Translations under genes and position numbers: made by a program
Shown here: positions 17,205 to 25,127 of the stretch, piece after piece
Position numbering within the stretch: position 1 is the stretch's first letter
Layout of the letters: every line of letters begins with the position of its first letter
Notes under the pieces: model-generated
Seen by the model: only the letters and a program-made list of their open reading frames with translations
Told to the model about the DNA's origin: nothing
Database searches by the model: none
Source of the DNA: Streptomyces sp. NBC_00370
GTDB taxonomy: Bacteria > Actinomycetota > Actinomycetes > Streptomycetales > Streptomycetaceae
Length of the DNA: 64,000 bases
NCBI RefSeq assembly: GCF_036084755.1
Contig: NZ_CP107968.1
Span: 6,704,001 to 6,768,000, forward strand
Direction: 5' to 3'

Positions 17205-18815
17205 ATGACAACGGGGATTTCCATGGAACCGACAGTCGCGCCGGGCGAGCTCAAAAGCTGGCTCGCGGCGCAGTGGGCGGAATTACTCGGGTCCGAGCCA
17301 CAGGACGATACGGACTTCTTCGCGCTCGGGGGCAGCTCGCTGCAAGCGACGGTTCTGGCCGCCCGGATCCGAAAGGCGGGCTTCACGCAGATCGGCCTTG
17401 TCGACGTCCTGGAGCACCGCACATTCGCGCGGCAGTTCGCGGTGATCGCCGCACACCTGGGGCAGCAAGCGGACAGCGTTCCGGCGGCCGTGCCAGGGCT
17501 CTCCCACGCTCAGCAGAACCGCCTGGCGATGGTGCGCGAGCGGCTGCGGGCCGGCGAGGCCGCGCCGCCGTTCGCGATCCAGCTCGCGGTGGAGCTCGTC
17601 GGCCCGGTTGACGTCCCGGCGCTCGAATCGGCGGTCCGGAGCCTCGTCTCCCGGCACGCCGGGCTGCGGACCGCGTTCCTCACGGACCAGGCCGAACTCA
17701 GCCTCACCGAGCTCCCGGTACAGAGCGAGACCGAAGCGTTCCTGGGCGTCCGCGACCTGCGCCACCGTCCCTTCGACGACGCCTGGTCCGACGCGCTCAC
17801 CCTGGCTCACGAGACGGCGGCCACCCCCTTCGACTTCAGCGGCTCACCTCTGCTGTCCGCGCATATCACGCTGCTGAGCGAGGACCGCAGCCTGTTCACC
17901 ATGACCGTCGACCACCTGGTGAGCGACGCGACCTCCATGGGGCTGCTGTGGCGTGACCTCACCGAGTTCTACGAGGCGGCGCTGCAGAACCGCCGGCCGC
18001 AGTTGCCGTCTCTGCCCGTCACCCCGCAACAGGTACTCGGCGCGCGTGACGCGCAGTGGCGGGCCGGCGAGGCGCGCATGCTGGAGGCGTGGGACAAGGC
18101 GTTGGCCGGGTTCCCCAGCGCACCACAGGACGATCTCGCGCCGGTCGATCCCGCGGAGGAGTTCCGTCCGCCGCAACCGGCCGCGTTCAGCGAGTTCACC
18201 CCGCCCGCTCCTGCGGCTGCCGCGTTCGAGGCCGCCTGCCTGGCCGCCGGAGTCACGCAGCACACCGCGGTGATAGGCCTGGTTTTCCACGCGCTGCACG
18301 CGCTCGACGGCAGACAGGACGCCGTGGTGTGCTCCTCCCAGTCCGGCCGGACGAGCGTCGACGAGGAACACCTGGTCGGCTGGCTCTCGGACAGCGTGAT
18401 CGTCCGCCTCGGTGACCCGGACGGCGGCCTGCGGGTGTCGGCACTCGAACTGGTCCGTCGTACGCAGGAGCAGCTCATGTTCGCGTATCGCAATCCGGTG
18501 CCGTTCAACGTGCTGGTGCGGCGATATCAGGGCACGGTAGGCGGTCGATCACCGCACAAGCCACACATCTACGTCCACCACACGGGCGGCTCGACGGTCG
18601 GCGCCCATCTGGGGGCCGCGCGGGCCCGGCTGCTGGAGGAAAGCGCACCTTTCACAACTTTCCCCGGGCCCAGTATTCAGGTTGAGCGCGACGGTGACCA
18701 ACTCCGCATGGGTGTGAATACGGTAGCGGGCCGCTACCCCGACGGACTTGTCGACCGGTTCGGTGCGGCGTTGTGTGACGCGCTCACCCAGTTCGTGGAC
18801 GAGGCGACCGCATGA
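17205..18815 (+). CDS. NRPS didomain protein: peptidyl carrier - condensation (PCP-C)
   Basis: 536 residues. Residues 13-80 are a carrier domain with the phosphopantetheine site FFALGGSSL. Residues 95-525 are a condensation-fold domain. The active-site motif reads VDHLVSDATS where the family has HHxxxDG: the second His and the Asp are kept, but the first His is Asp and the Gly is Ala. Such proteins form or break amide or ester bonds between carrier-bound acyls, or accept a free nucleophile to release the product. It is convergent with the main operon across a strong hairpin. The start is ATG 17205 (GAAGGGAA upstream); ATG 17223 is possible. Confidence 0.88.
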   Translation: MTTGISMEPTVAPGELKSWLAAQWAELLGSEPQDDTDFFALGGSSLQATVLAARIRKAGFTQIGLVDVLEHRTFARQFAVIAAHLGQQADSVPAAVPGLSHAQQNRLAMVRERLRAGEAAPPFAIQLAVELVGPVDVPALESAVRSLVSRHAGLRTAFLTDQAELSLTELPVQSETEAFLGVRDLRHRPFDDAWSDALTLAHETAATPFDFSGSPLLSAHITLLSEDRSLFTMTVDHLVSDATSMGLLWRDLTEFYEAALQNRRPQLPSLPVTPQQVLGARDAQWRAGEARMLEAWDKALAGFPSAPQDDLAPVDPAEEFRPPQPAAFSEFTPPAPAAAAFEAACLAAGVTQHTAVIGLVFHALHALDGRQDAVVCSSQSGRTSVDEEHLVGWLSDSVIVRLGDPDGGLRVSALELVRRTQEQLMFAYRNPVPFNVLVRRYQGTVGGRSPHKPHIYVHHTGGSTVGAHLGAARARLLEESAPFTTFPGPSIQVERDGDQLRMGVNTVAGRYPDGLVDRFGAALCDALTQFVDEATA

Positions 18816-18816
18816 G

Positions 18817-18866
18817 TTTCACCCCTTCGGCGCTGATCGTCTCCGATCCGTGCCGAAGGGGTGAAA
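18817..18866. terminator. Bidirectional terminator hairpin between the convergent cluster genes
   Basis: A perfect 15-bp stem (TTTCACCCCTTCGGC at 18817-18831 with its complement at 18852-18866) encloses a 20-nt loop, directly between two convergent stops. Confidence 0.75.
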
Positions 18867-18875
18867 GTTGCTAGT

Positions 18876-19661
18876 TCACAAAGGCAGCTTTTCCTCTTCG
18901 CCGAGAGGTTGCCCACCGAACTGCACCGTTCGTAGCGCTCCACCCGTGCGAACGGTTACCGCACGAGACCAGTAATCGGAAGGGAGCCGACCGGGATGAT
19001 CCTTCGACTCCTCCTCGATGGAGGTCAAAACCTCCTTCGTCACCGCCAAGGGACGTTGGTCCCGCGGAACTTTGGAAAGCTTGGCTGCTGTATTCACGCA
19101 GCGCCCCGCCCAAATCCTGTCTCTTACGCCGCCGGCATCCACAGGAACGGCGAAGACCGACCCTATGTCTATGCCGAAGCCGACACTGAAACCCAGTCTC
19201 CTTCGCGTCGCAGCCTGATTGCGCCCTAAGTGCGCTTGAAATCGCGGATGCAAGTTGTTCGAGGCGTAACGGTTGACTTGTACGGCTGTGTCAACGGCCC
19301 TGAGCGCGCTGTGCGGGCCGGTGAAGAATGCCAGTACGGCATCTCCTTGTACCCCGCGGACGTGTCCCTCATTGGCCGTTGTGACCGCCGCAGCGCCCAG
19401 CGCGAGAGCCCGGAAGAATCTGGCTCCGTCCTGTCTGCCCAGGGCATTCAAAATATCGGACGACCCGTTGACGTCAAGAAACAGGCACGCGGCATCGAAC
19501 ATGACGGCGTCCTGCTCATTTCGTGCGCTCGTCGAGATGAACCTCGGCCCCATGTGCCGTATTCGGTGCGGGGTGTTGAGGCAGTCGTCGGCAATACCTT
19601 CCAGATGTGATGTCAAGTCCATCAGCGGTGCCTCTGCCGGGTTGGGATCGTCGTCACTCAT
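18876..19661 (-). CDS. Class III adenylate/guanylate cyclase homologue
   Basis: 261 residues with a class III nucleotidyl-cyclase catalytic domain (about 55-235). The two metal-binding Asp positions are present in FLDVNGSSD and VQGDAVLAFF, and the C-terminal helix motif WAGRCVNTAAKLSK keeps the Asn but has Lys for the transition-state Arg. The Lys that selects adenine in adenylyl cyclases is Gly here (V-R-G-V-Q-G-D), so the substrate is uncertain. No membrane segment or sensor domain is evident. Its ATG overlaps the stop of the NRPS gene by 4 nt, so it is translated as part of the biosynthetic operon, an unusual place for a cyclase. It may be signalling, catalytic in biosynthesis, or non-catalytic. 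Confidence 0.82.
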   Translation of the reverse strand: MSDDDPNPAEAPLMDLTSHLEGIADDCLNTPHRIRHMGPRFISTSARNEQDAVMFDAACLFLDVNGSSDILNALGRQDGARFFRALALGAAAVTTANEGHVRGVQGDAVLAFFTGPHSALRAVDTAVQVNRYASNNLHPRFQAHLGRNQAATRRRLGFSVGFGIDIGSVFAVPVDAGGVRDRIWAGRCVNTAAKLSKVPRDQRPLAVTKEVLTSIEEESKDHPGRLPSDYWSRAVTVRTGGALRTVQFGGQPLGEEEKLPL

Positions 19662-22033
19662 CCGGCAGCGGGCCGGCGGCGGGTGCTACCGCGACCGATG
19701 CCGGTGTTCGCCGGGGCGGGCAGGGCCACCCGGTCACACTTGCCGTTGGCGGTGACGGGGAACGTGGGCAGTGACACGATCACAGCGGGGACCAGCAGCT
19801 CCGGCAGCATGGCGGCCAAGTGGCCGCGTAGCGCCGCGGTTTCGTCCGGGTCCAGTGCGGGGGTGACGTAGAGCACGAGTTTCGCACTGCCGGCCACATC
19901 GTCCCGCACCATCGCGACGGCCGCGCCGACCGAAGGATGTTCAGCGGCCACCGCTTCAATCTCGCCCGGCTCGATCCTCAGCCCGCGAAGTTTGATCTGG
20001 TGGTCCCGGCGGCCGTGGAACACCAGGAATCCTTCGTCCGACCAGCTGACCAGATCGCCGGTACGGTACAGGCGCTCGCCCGATGCGTCGGGGTCGTCGA
20101 CGAAGCTCGCCGCGGTCAACTCCGGCTGACCGACGTACCCGCGGGCGAGACACACTCCGCCGACGTACAGTTCGCCCACTTCCCCCGCGCTGACGGGGCG
20201 GCCGGTGTCGTCGCGTACCGACACACGTACCCCCCTGATCGGCCGGCCGATCGGAACTCCCGGCCCGGGTTCGGGTGTTCGGCAGGTCCACCACGTCACA
20301 TCGATCGATGCCTCGGTGGGGCCGTAGAGATTGTGCAACCGCGCGTCGTACGACGCGGCGAAACGGTTGGCCAACCCGCGGCTGAGCGCCTCGCCACTGG
20401 CGATGACATGCCGCAGTGCGGAGCACGGAGCCGCCTCGGTCTCGGTCAGGAACGCCTCAAGCATCGACGGTACGAAATGGACGACCGTGATGCCTTCCCT
20501 GCGGATCGTCTCCGCCAGGTACTCCGGGTCCCGCTGGCCGCCGGGCCTGGCCATGACCAGCCGTGCGCCCACCGTCAGCGGCCACACGAACTCCCAGACG
20601 GACACGTCGAAGGTGTACGGGGTTTTCTGCAGGACCGCGTCGCCGGGGCCGATCGGGAACCGTTCCTGCATCCAGCGCAGCCGGTTGACCAGACCGCGGT
20701 GCGGAACGCCGACACCCTTGGGCCGGCCGGTGGATCCCGAGGTGTAGATCACGTAGGCGAGATCCAGATCGCTGTCCGTACCTGGCTGCGCCGGAGCCCG
20801 GCCGCCTGCCTGGCCGGCCGACGACCCAGGAGCGCCGTCCAGGCCGAGGACCGTGGTACCGCGACGGGTCGGCAGTTTCGGTCGGTACTGCTCGTCGGCA
20901 AGGATCACCGGCGGTTCGGCCTCGCCGAGCACATGCTCGATCCGGCCGGCCGGCCAGGTCGGGTCCAGAGGCAGAAACGCGCCGTCGGCGAGCAGGACCG
21001 CCACGATCGCGACCGCCAGGCCGACCGAGCGCTCGGCGCACACGGCAACGGTCACATCGGACGTGACACCTTCGTCCCGCAGCCGCTGGGCCAAAGCGCC
21101 TGCACGCCGGGCGAGTTCCCGGTACGAGATGGACTCCGCCTCGTCCGCGACCGCCGGTGCGCTTCCCGCGAGGTCGAACGCGCGCCACAGCAGATCCGGC
21201 ATGCGCGCGCCGTCGTCCCATGCCGGTTCACCGTGTTCCCGCGGCCCGGCGGCGGCTGACGGCGGATCGATGAGCTGACCGAGCAGCCTGGCGGTCTGCG
21301 GATCACCCAGCAGCGATCCCGTCGGCAGTGGCATCTCCTCCACCCGGACCCCGGCGCGCGGCCAGTCCGGGTGGGCGAATCGGAGCCCGTCGTTCCCGAC
21401 CACCACCGCGTCGGGCCGTAGCGCGGACGGGACAGGGGTGTCGAGGGTGTGCAGGAGAAATCCGAACCAGGCGCGATAGCGGTCGCTGAGCATGACGACG
21501 CACATGTCGAGGTCTTCCTCAGGAAGCCCGTCGGCGCGGAGTCGTGTGATCAGGGCCTGGCGCAGCCAGTCCATGATCTCCGGGAGGGACAGCTCGCCTT
21601 CGTAGTCCTCGCGGGCGGTCGCGCCGAGGGTCGCGCGGATCGCCGCGGCGTCGGCCCGGATCAGGTCCGGTGTCAGCCAGGTCGGCTCCAGCAAGACGAC
21701 GCGCGGTCCGGGGGAGCCCTGGCCGGTGAGTTGGTCCGCCAGGTGCAGACTCAGCGTCGCCGCGCTGCAGTAGCCGATCACCGTCTCGGGACGTACCCCG
21801 AGGCGGTTCAGCTCCTGTGCGCACGCACGGGCGAGTTCGACGATGTCCTCGGTGTCGGTGAGCGGAGCGGTGACCGCGTCGATGCGGTAAAGGCCGCGCT
21901 CCGCGGTCAGGGGGTCCGCCACGTCGGCCAGTGTGGTCTTCGGTGTGAACTCGTTGAAGTCGACGATCACTACGGGTCGTACCGTGCTGTCGTGTAACGC
22001 CACGATCTTTGCCAGCGGCTGTTCAGAACTCAT
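19658..22033 (-). CDS. NRPS protein: alpha/beta-hydrolase-like domain + serine-type adenylation domain, no carrier
   Basis: 791 residues. Residues 1-270 resemble a thioesterase-like alpha/beta hydrolase with a nucleophile elbow GYCSA (Cys in place of Ser); the usual GxH catalytic His region reads LPTGSLL, so His seems absent. Residues 285-775 form a full adenylation domain: YTSGSTGRPKG, FDVSVWEF, NLYGPTEAS, YRTGDL, NGKCDR. Reading the ten specificity positions by eye against GrsA gives DVWHISLIDK, which matches the L-serine code (DVWH-S-L-DK). No carrier domain follows, so seryl-AMP must be loaded onto a carrier in trans. It overlaps the PKS gene by 11 nt and the cyclase gene by 4 nt. Confidence 0.9.
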   Translation of the reverse strand: MSSEQPLAKIVALHDSTVRPVVIVDFNEFTPKTTLADVADPLTAERGLYRIDAVTAPLTDTEDIVELARACAQELNRLGVRPETVIGYCSAATLSLHLADQLTGQGSPGPRVVLLEPTWLTPDLIRADAAAIRATLGATAREDYEGELSLPEIMDWLRQALITRLRADGLPEEDLDMCVVMLSDRYRAWFGFLLHTLDTPVPSALRPDAVVVGNDGLRFAHPDWPRAGVRVEEMPLPTGSLLGDPQTARLLGQLIDPPSAAAGPREHGEPAWDDGARMPDLLWRAFDLAGSAPAVADEAESISYRELARRAGALAQRLRDEGVTSDVTVAVCAERSVGLAVAIVAVLLADGAFLPLDPTWPAGRIEHVLGEAEPPVILADEQYRPKLPTRRGTTVLGLDGAPGSSAGQAGGRAPAQPGTDSDLDLAYVIYTSGSTGRPKGVGVPHRGLVNRLRWMQERFPIGPGDAVLQKTPYTFDVSVWEFVWPLTVGARLVMARPGGQRDPEYLAETIRREGITVVHFVPSMLEAFLTETEAAPCSALRHVIASGEALSRGLANRFAASYDARLHNLYGPTEASIDVTWWTCRTPEPGPGVPIGRPIRGVRVSVRDDTGRPVSAGEVGELYVGGVCLARGYVGQPELTAASFVDDPDASGERLYRTGDLVSWSDEGFLVFHGRRDHQIKLRGLRIEPGEIEAVAAEHPSVGAAVAMVRDDVAGSAKLVLYVTPALDPDETAALRGHLAAMLPELLVPAVIVSLPTFPVTANGKCDRVALPAPANTGIGRGSTRRRPAAG

Positions 22034-25000
22034 GGGGCGTTCGTGTCCTCTCCGGCGTCGCCATGGAAGGGCTGGAGCTTTCGGCCGAGCCCGCTCGGAC
22101 GAGCCTCGCCTGTGCGGCGAGGGCCGAGTGTTCGAGTACTGCGTCGAGGTTGAGCGTCACGTCGAATTCGCGCCGGATCAGGGCTATGAGACGCACAGCG
22201 AGCAGGGAGTCGCCGCCCAGGGCGAAGAAGTCGGCGTCACCTGCGATCGGTTGGTCACCGAGCAGCCGCTGCCAGATGGCCTGGAGCCGTGACTCGACCG
22301 TGGCCGGTTCCTCGGCCGGCGCCGGTCGGTACGGCGGCTGCGCCGCCTGCTCGGCCTGCTCGGCCTGCTCGGCCTGCTCGGCCTGCTCGGCCTGCTCGGC
22401 CTGCTCGGCCTGCTCGGCCTGCTCGGCCTGCTCGGCCTGCTCGGCCGGGGCGTTCGACGCAGGCGGGCGAGCGGCCACCGTCGGCGTGGGTGGGGCGAGC
22501 CAATGGCGACGGCGCTGGAACGGGTAGGAGGGCAAGGGCACTCGGCGGCCCTGGCCGCCACTGAAGGACGTCCAGTCGATGTCGGCGCCCGCGGTCCACA
22601 ACGCACCGACGGCGGCCAGCAGTTCCGTGTGCGGATCGGTGCCGGTCCGGGCGCCGGGCATCGCCGGCCGGCACACCAGGTCTCCGTCCTGCTCGTGTGA
22701 CATGGCGAGACTGGTCAGGGCGCGTCCGGGGCCGACTTCCACCAGCACCGGTCGCGTCATGGCCAGCACCCGGGTCAGCCCGGCGGAGAAACGCACCGGC
22801 TCCCGCAGATGTCTGGTCCAGTACTCCGCCGAGTACTCCCCGACCGGCTCTCCCGTGAGGTTGGACATCACGCGCATGCGGGGGCGGCGATACCGTACGG
22901 CGGACGCGTGCTCGTGGAACTCGTCCAGTACCGAGTCCATCAGCACGCTGTGAAATCCGTGCGACACGCGCAACGGCCGGGCGGAGATGCCGCGGTCGAG
23001 CGCGGTTTCGGCGAACTCGGCCACCGCCTCGCGGTCTCCCGACACGACGACCGACTCGGGGCCGTTGTGGGCCGCGATGCAGACGCCTTCGGGTAGCAGC
23101 GGCTCGATCTTCTCCCCGGCCGTGTGCACGGCGAGCATGCTCCCGGGCGGGGCGCCGTCCATGAGCCGTCCGCGTACCGCGACAAGGTTGAGGGCGTCCG
23201 GGAGGGTGAGTGCCCCAGCCAGGCAGGCGGCGGTGTACTCACCGATGCTGTGGCCGATGAGCACTCTCGGCTTGATCCCCCAGCCGGTGAGCTGGCGCGC
23301 GAGCGCGTATTCGGTGACGAACAGAGCCGGCTGGGCCAGCCGGGTGCTCCGCAGGGCGGCTTCGGACCCGGGTTCTTCGCTTGCGTCGAGCAGCAACGTG
23401 CTTAGATCGACGCCGAGTTGCCCGGTGAGCTGTTCGCTGCATTCGTCGACCACCGCCCGGAACCGCGGCAGTGCTTCGTAGAGGCCTGCCGCCATGCCGG
23501 GGCGCTGGGCGCCCTGCCCCGGGAACATGAATCCGATGGTGACAGCGCGGGCCGCCTGGCGCGGCAGGGCCGACCGCAGCTGATCGCGCAGGGCGCGGGG
23601 ATCGCTGCCGGCCACCGCGGTACGCCAAGGTGTGGTGGCCCGGCCGACCTGCAGTGTGTGCGCGATGTCCGGGACATCAGCGGCGACCGACGTGTCCAGA
23701 TGCTGGGAGAGCGCGGCCGCAGAGGCGCGCGCCGCTTGCGGATCTCGGGCGGACAGTACGATCAAGGACGGTCCGGGTCGTTGCTTCCGCGGCGCCTGCC
23801 GTACCGCCGGCTGCTCCACGATGACGTGGGCGTTGGTGCCGCCGATGCCGAACGCGCTGACACCGGCGCGGCGCGGCCCGTCTTCGCCCGGCCAGCCACA
23901 GGCCTGGGTGTTGACGAAGAACGGTGTGGACTCCCAGCCGATCTCCGGGTTCGGCTCACGGCAGTTGATCGTCGGCGGGATCACGCCTTCGCGCACCGCC
24001 AGGACCGCCTTGATCAGCCCGCTCACACCGGCGGCCGCGTCGAGGTGCCCCAGGTTCGCCTTGACGCTGCCGACGGCGCAGAATCCGGTCCTGTCCGTGT
24101 GCTCCCGGTACGCCTCGGTCAGGGCCGCGATCTCGATGCCGTCACCGAGTTCGGTGCCGGTGCCGTGTGCCTCGACGTAGCCGATGCTCTCCGCGGCGAT
24201 CCCCGCTGAGGACAGCGCGGCGCCGATCACCTCGGCCTGCCCCTCGGCACTTGGCGCCGTGTACCCCACCTTTCGTCCGCCGTCGTTGTTGATGGCTGAT
24301 CCGCGGATCAGCGCGTGCACGGTGTCGCCGTCGGCGTACGCGTCCTGGGCCCGCTTGAGGGCCACCAGCGCGGCGCCGTGGCCGACCACCGTCCCGTGCG
24401 CGTCCCGGTCGAACGGCCGGCAGTGGCCGTCGGGCGAAAGGATCCCGTTGCGGGCGTAGACGTACCCTGCCTGCTGGGGAGGCTGGACCGAGGCCCCGCC
24501 GGCGAGGGCGATGTCGCATTCGCCCCGCAGCAGGCTCTGTCTCGCCATGTGCACTGCGACCAGCGACGTGGAGCACGCGGTCTGGACCGCCACGGCGGGC
24601 CCTCGCAGGCCGAGTTTGTACGCGATCCGGGCAGCGGCGTGGTCCTTCTCGTTGCCCAGGACGAGTTGCAGGAGGTCGGCCTCGTCAGCGCGGCGCGGGT
24701 CGGCCAGCAGATGACGCAGGAGATAGCTGTTGACTCCGGTGCCGACGAACACCCCGCCCTTGCCGTGGAAGCCGCCGTATCCGGCGGTGTCCATCGCCTG
24801 CCACGCGCATTCGAGGAGCAGCCGCTGCTGCGGGTCCGTCAGCTCCGCCTCGCGCGCCGAGTATCCGAAGAAGTTCGCGTCGAAGAGTTCCACATCTCTG
24901 AGGACTCCGCGCACCGGTACGTAATCGGGGTCCTCGTATTCGGCCGCGAGCACCCCTGCGGCGGCGAGCTGTTCGGCGGTGAAGCGGGTCAGCGACTCTT

Positions 25001-25127
25001 CGCCGGCCAGGAGGTTGGTCCACAGCTGTTCGACGCCGTCCGCGCCGGGGAACCGTCCGGCGAGACCGATGACAGCGATGGCCGTTGACAGGTCGGGGCC
25101 TTGGGCAGTGGTGGGTTCGGACTTCAT
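22023..25127 (-). CDS. Type I polyketide synthase module: KS-AT-carrier
   Basis: 1034 residues. KS (about 15-440) has the active-site TACSTS, EAHGTGTELGD and KANLGH. AT (about 535-855) has GHSIGEY and a C-terminal SHGFHS, closer to the HAFH of malonyl-specific ATs than to YASH. A carrier domain (about 945-1015) has FFALGGDSL. No KR, DH or ER is present, so the added unit should stay a beta-ketone. A linker of eleven EQA/AEQ tripeptides (residues about 895-928) joins AT and carrier. There is no loading domain, and the KS presumably receives the aminoacyl chain from the upstream NRPS, whose gene it overlaps by 4 nt. Confidence 0.93.
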   Translation of the reverse strand: MKSEPTTAQGPDLSTAIAVIGLAGRFPGADGVEQLWTNLLAGEESLTRFTAEQLAAAGVLAAEYEDPDYVPVRGVLRDVELFDANFFGYSAREAELTDPQQRLLLECAWQAMDTAGYGGFHGKGGVFVGTGVNSYLLRHLLADPRRADEADLLQLVLGNEKDHAAARIAYKLGLRGPAVAVQTACSTSLVAVHMARQSLLRGECDIALAGGASVQPPQQAGYVYARNGILSPDGHCRPFDRDAHGTVVGHGAALVALKRAQDAYADGDTVHALIRGSAINNDGGRKVGYTAPSAEGQAEVIGAALSSAGIAAESIGYVEAHGTGTELGDGIEIAALTEAYREHTDRTGFCAVGSVKANLGHLDAAAGVSGLIKAVLAVREGVIPPTINCREPNPEIGWESTPFFVNTQACGWPGEDGPRRAGVSAFGIGGTNAHVIVEQPAVRQAPRKQRPGPSLIVLSARDPQAARASAAALSQHLDTSVAADVPDIAHTLQVGRATTPWRTAVAGSDPRALRDQLRSALPRQAARAVTIGFMFPGQGAQRPGMAAGLYEALPRFRAVVDECSEQLTGQLGVDLSTLLLDASEEPGSEAALRSTRLAQPALFVTEYALARQLTGWGIKPRVLIGHSIGEYTAACLAGALTLPDALNLVAVRGRLMDGAPPGSMLAVHTAGEKIEPLLPEGVCIAAHNGPESVVVSGDREAVAEFAETALDRGISARPLRVSHGFHSVLMDSVLDEFHEHASAVRYRRPRMRVMSNLTGEPVGEYSAEYWTRHLREPVRFSAGLTRVLAMTRPVLVEVGPGRALTSLAMSHEQDGDLVCRPAMPGARTGTDPHTELLAAVGALWTAGADIDWTSFSGGQGRRVPLPSYPFQRRRHWLAPPTPTVAARPPASNAPAEQAEQAEQAEQAEQAEQAEQAEQAEQAEQAEQAAQPPYRPAPAEEPATVESRLQAIWQRLLGDQPIAGDADFFALGGDSLLAVRLIALIRREFDVTLNLDAVLEHSALAAQARLVRAGSAESSSPSMATPERTRTPHEF
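22345..22443. repeat. Eleven perfect copies of a 9-bp repeat inside the PKS gene
   Basis: GCCTGCTCG on the plus strand is repeated 11 times without a mismatch and in frame, encoding an (EQA)n linker between AT and carrier domains. Perfect identity of all units suggests recent expansion by slippage. Copy-number change would alter linker length without shifting the frame. Confidence 0.97.

Noticed and set aside
22345..22443. The 9-bp array as a CRISPR-like or non-coding repeat
   Set aside because: Units are contiguous without spacers and encode an in-frame tripeptide repeat in the PKS.
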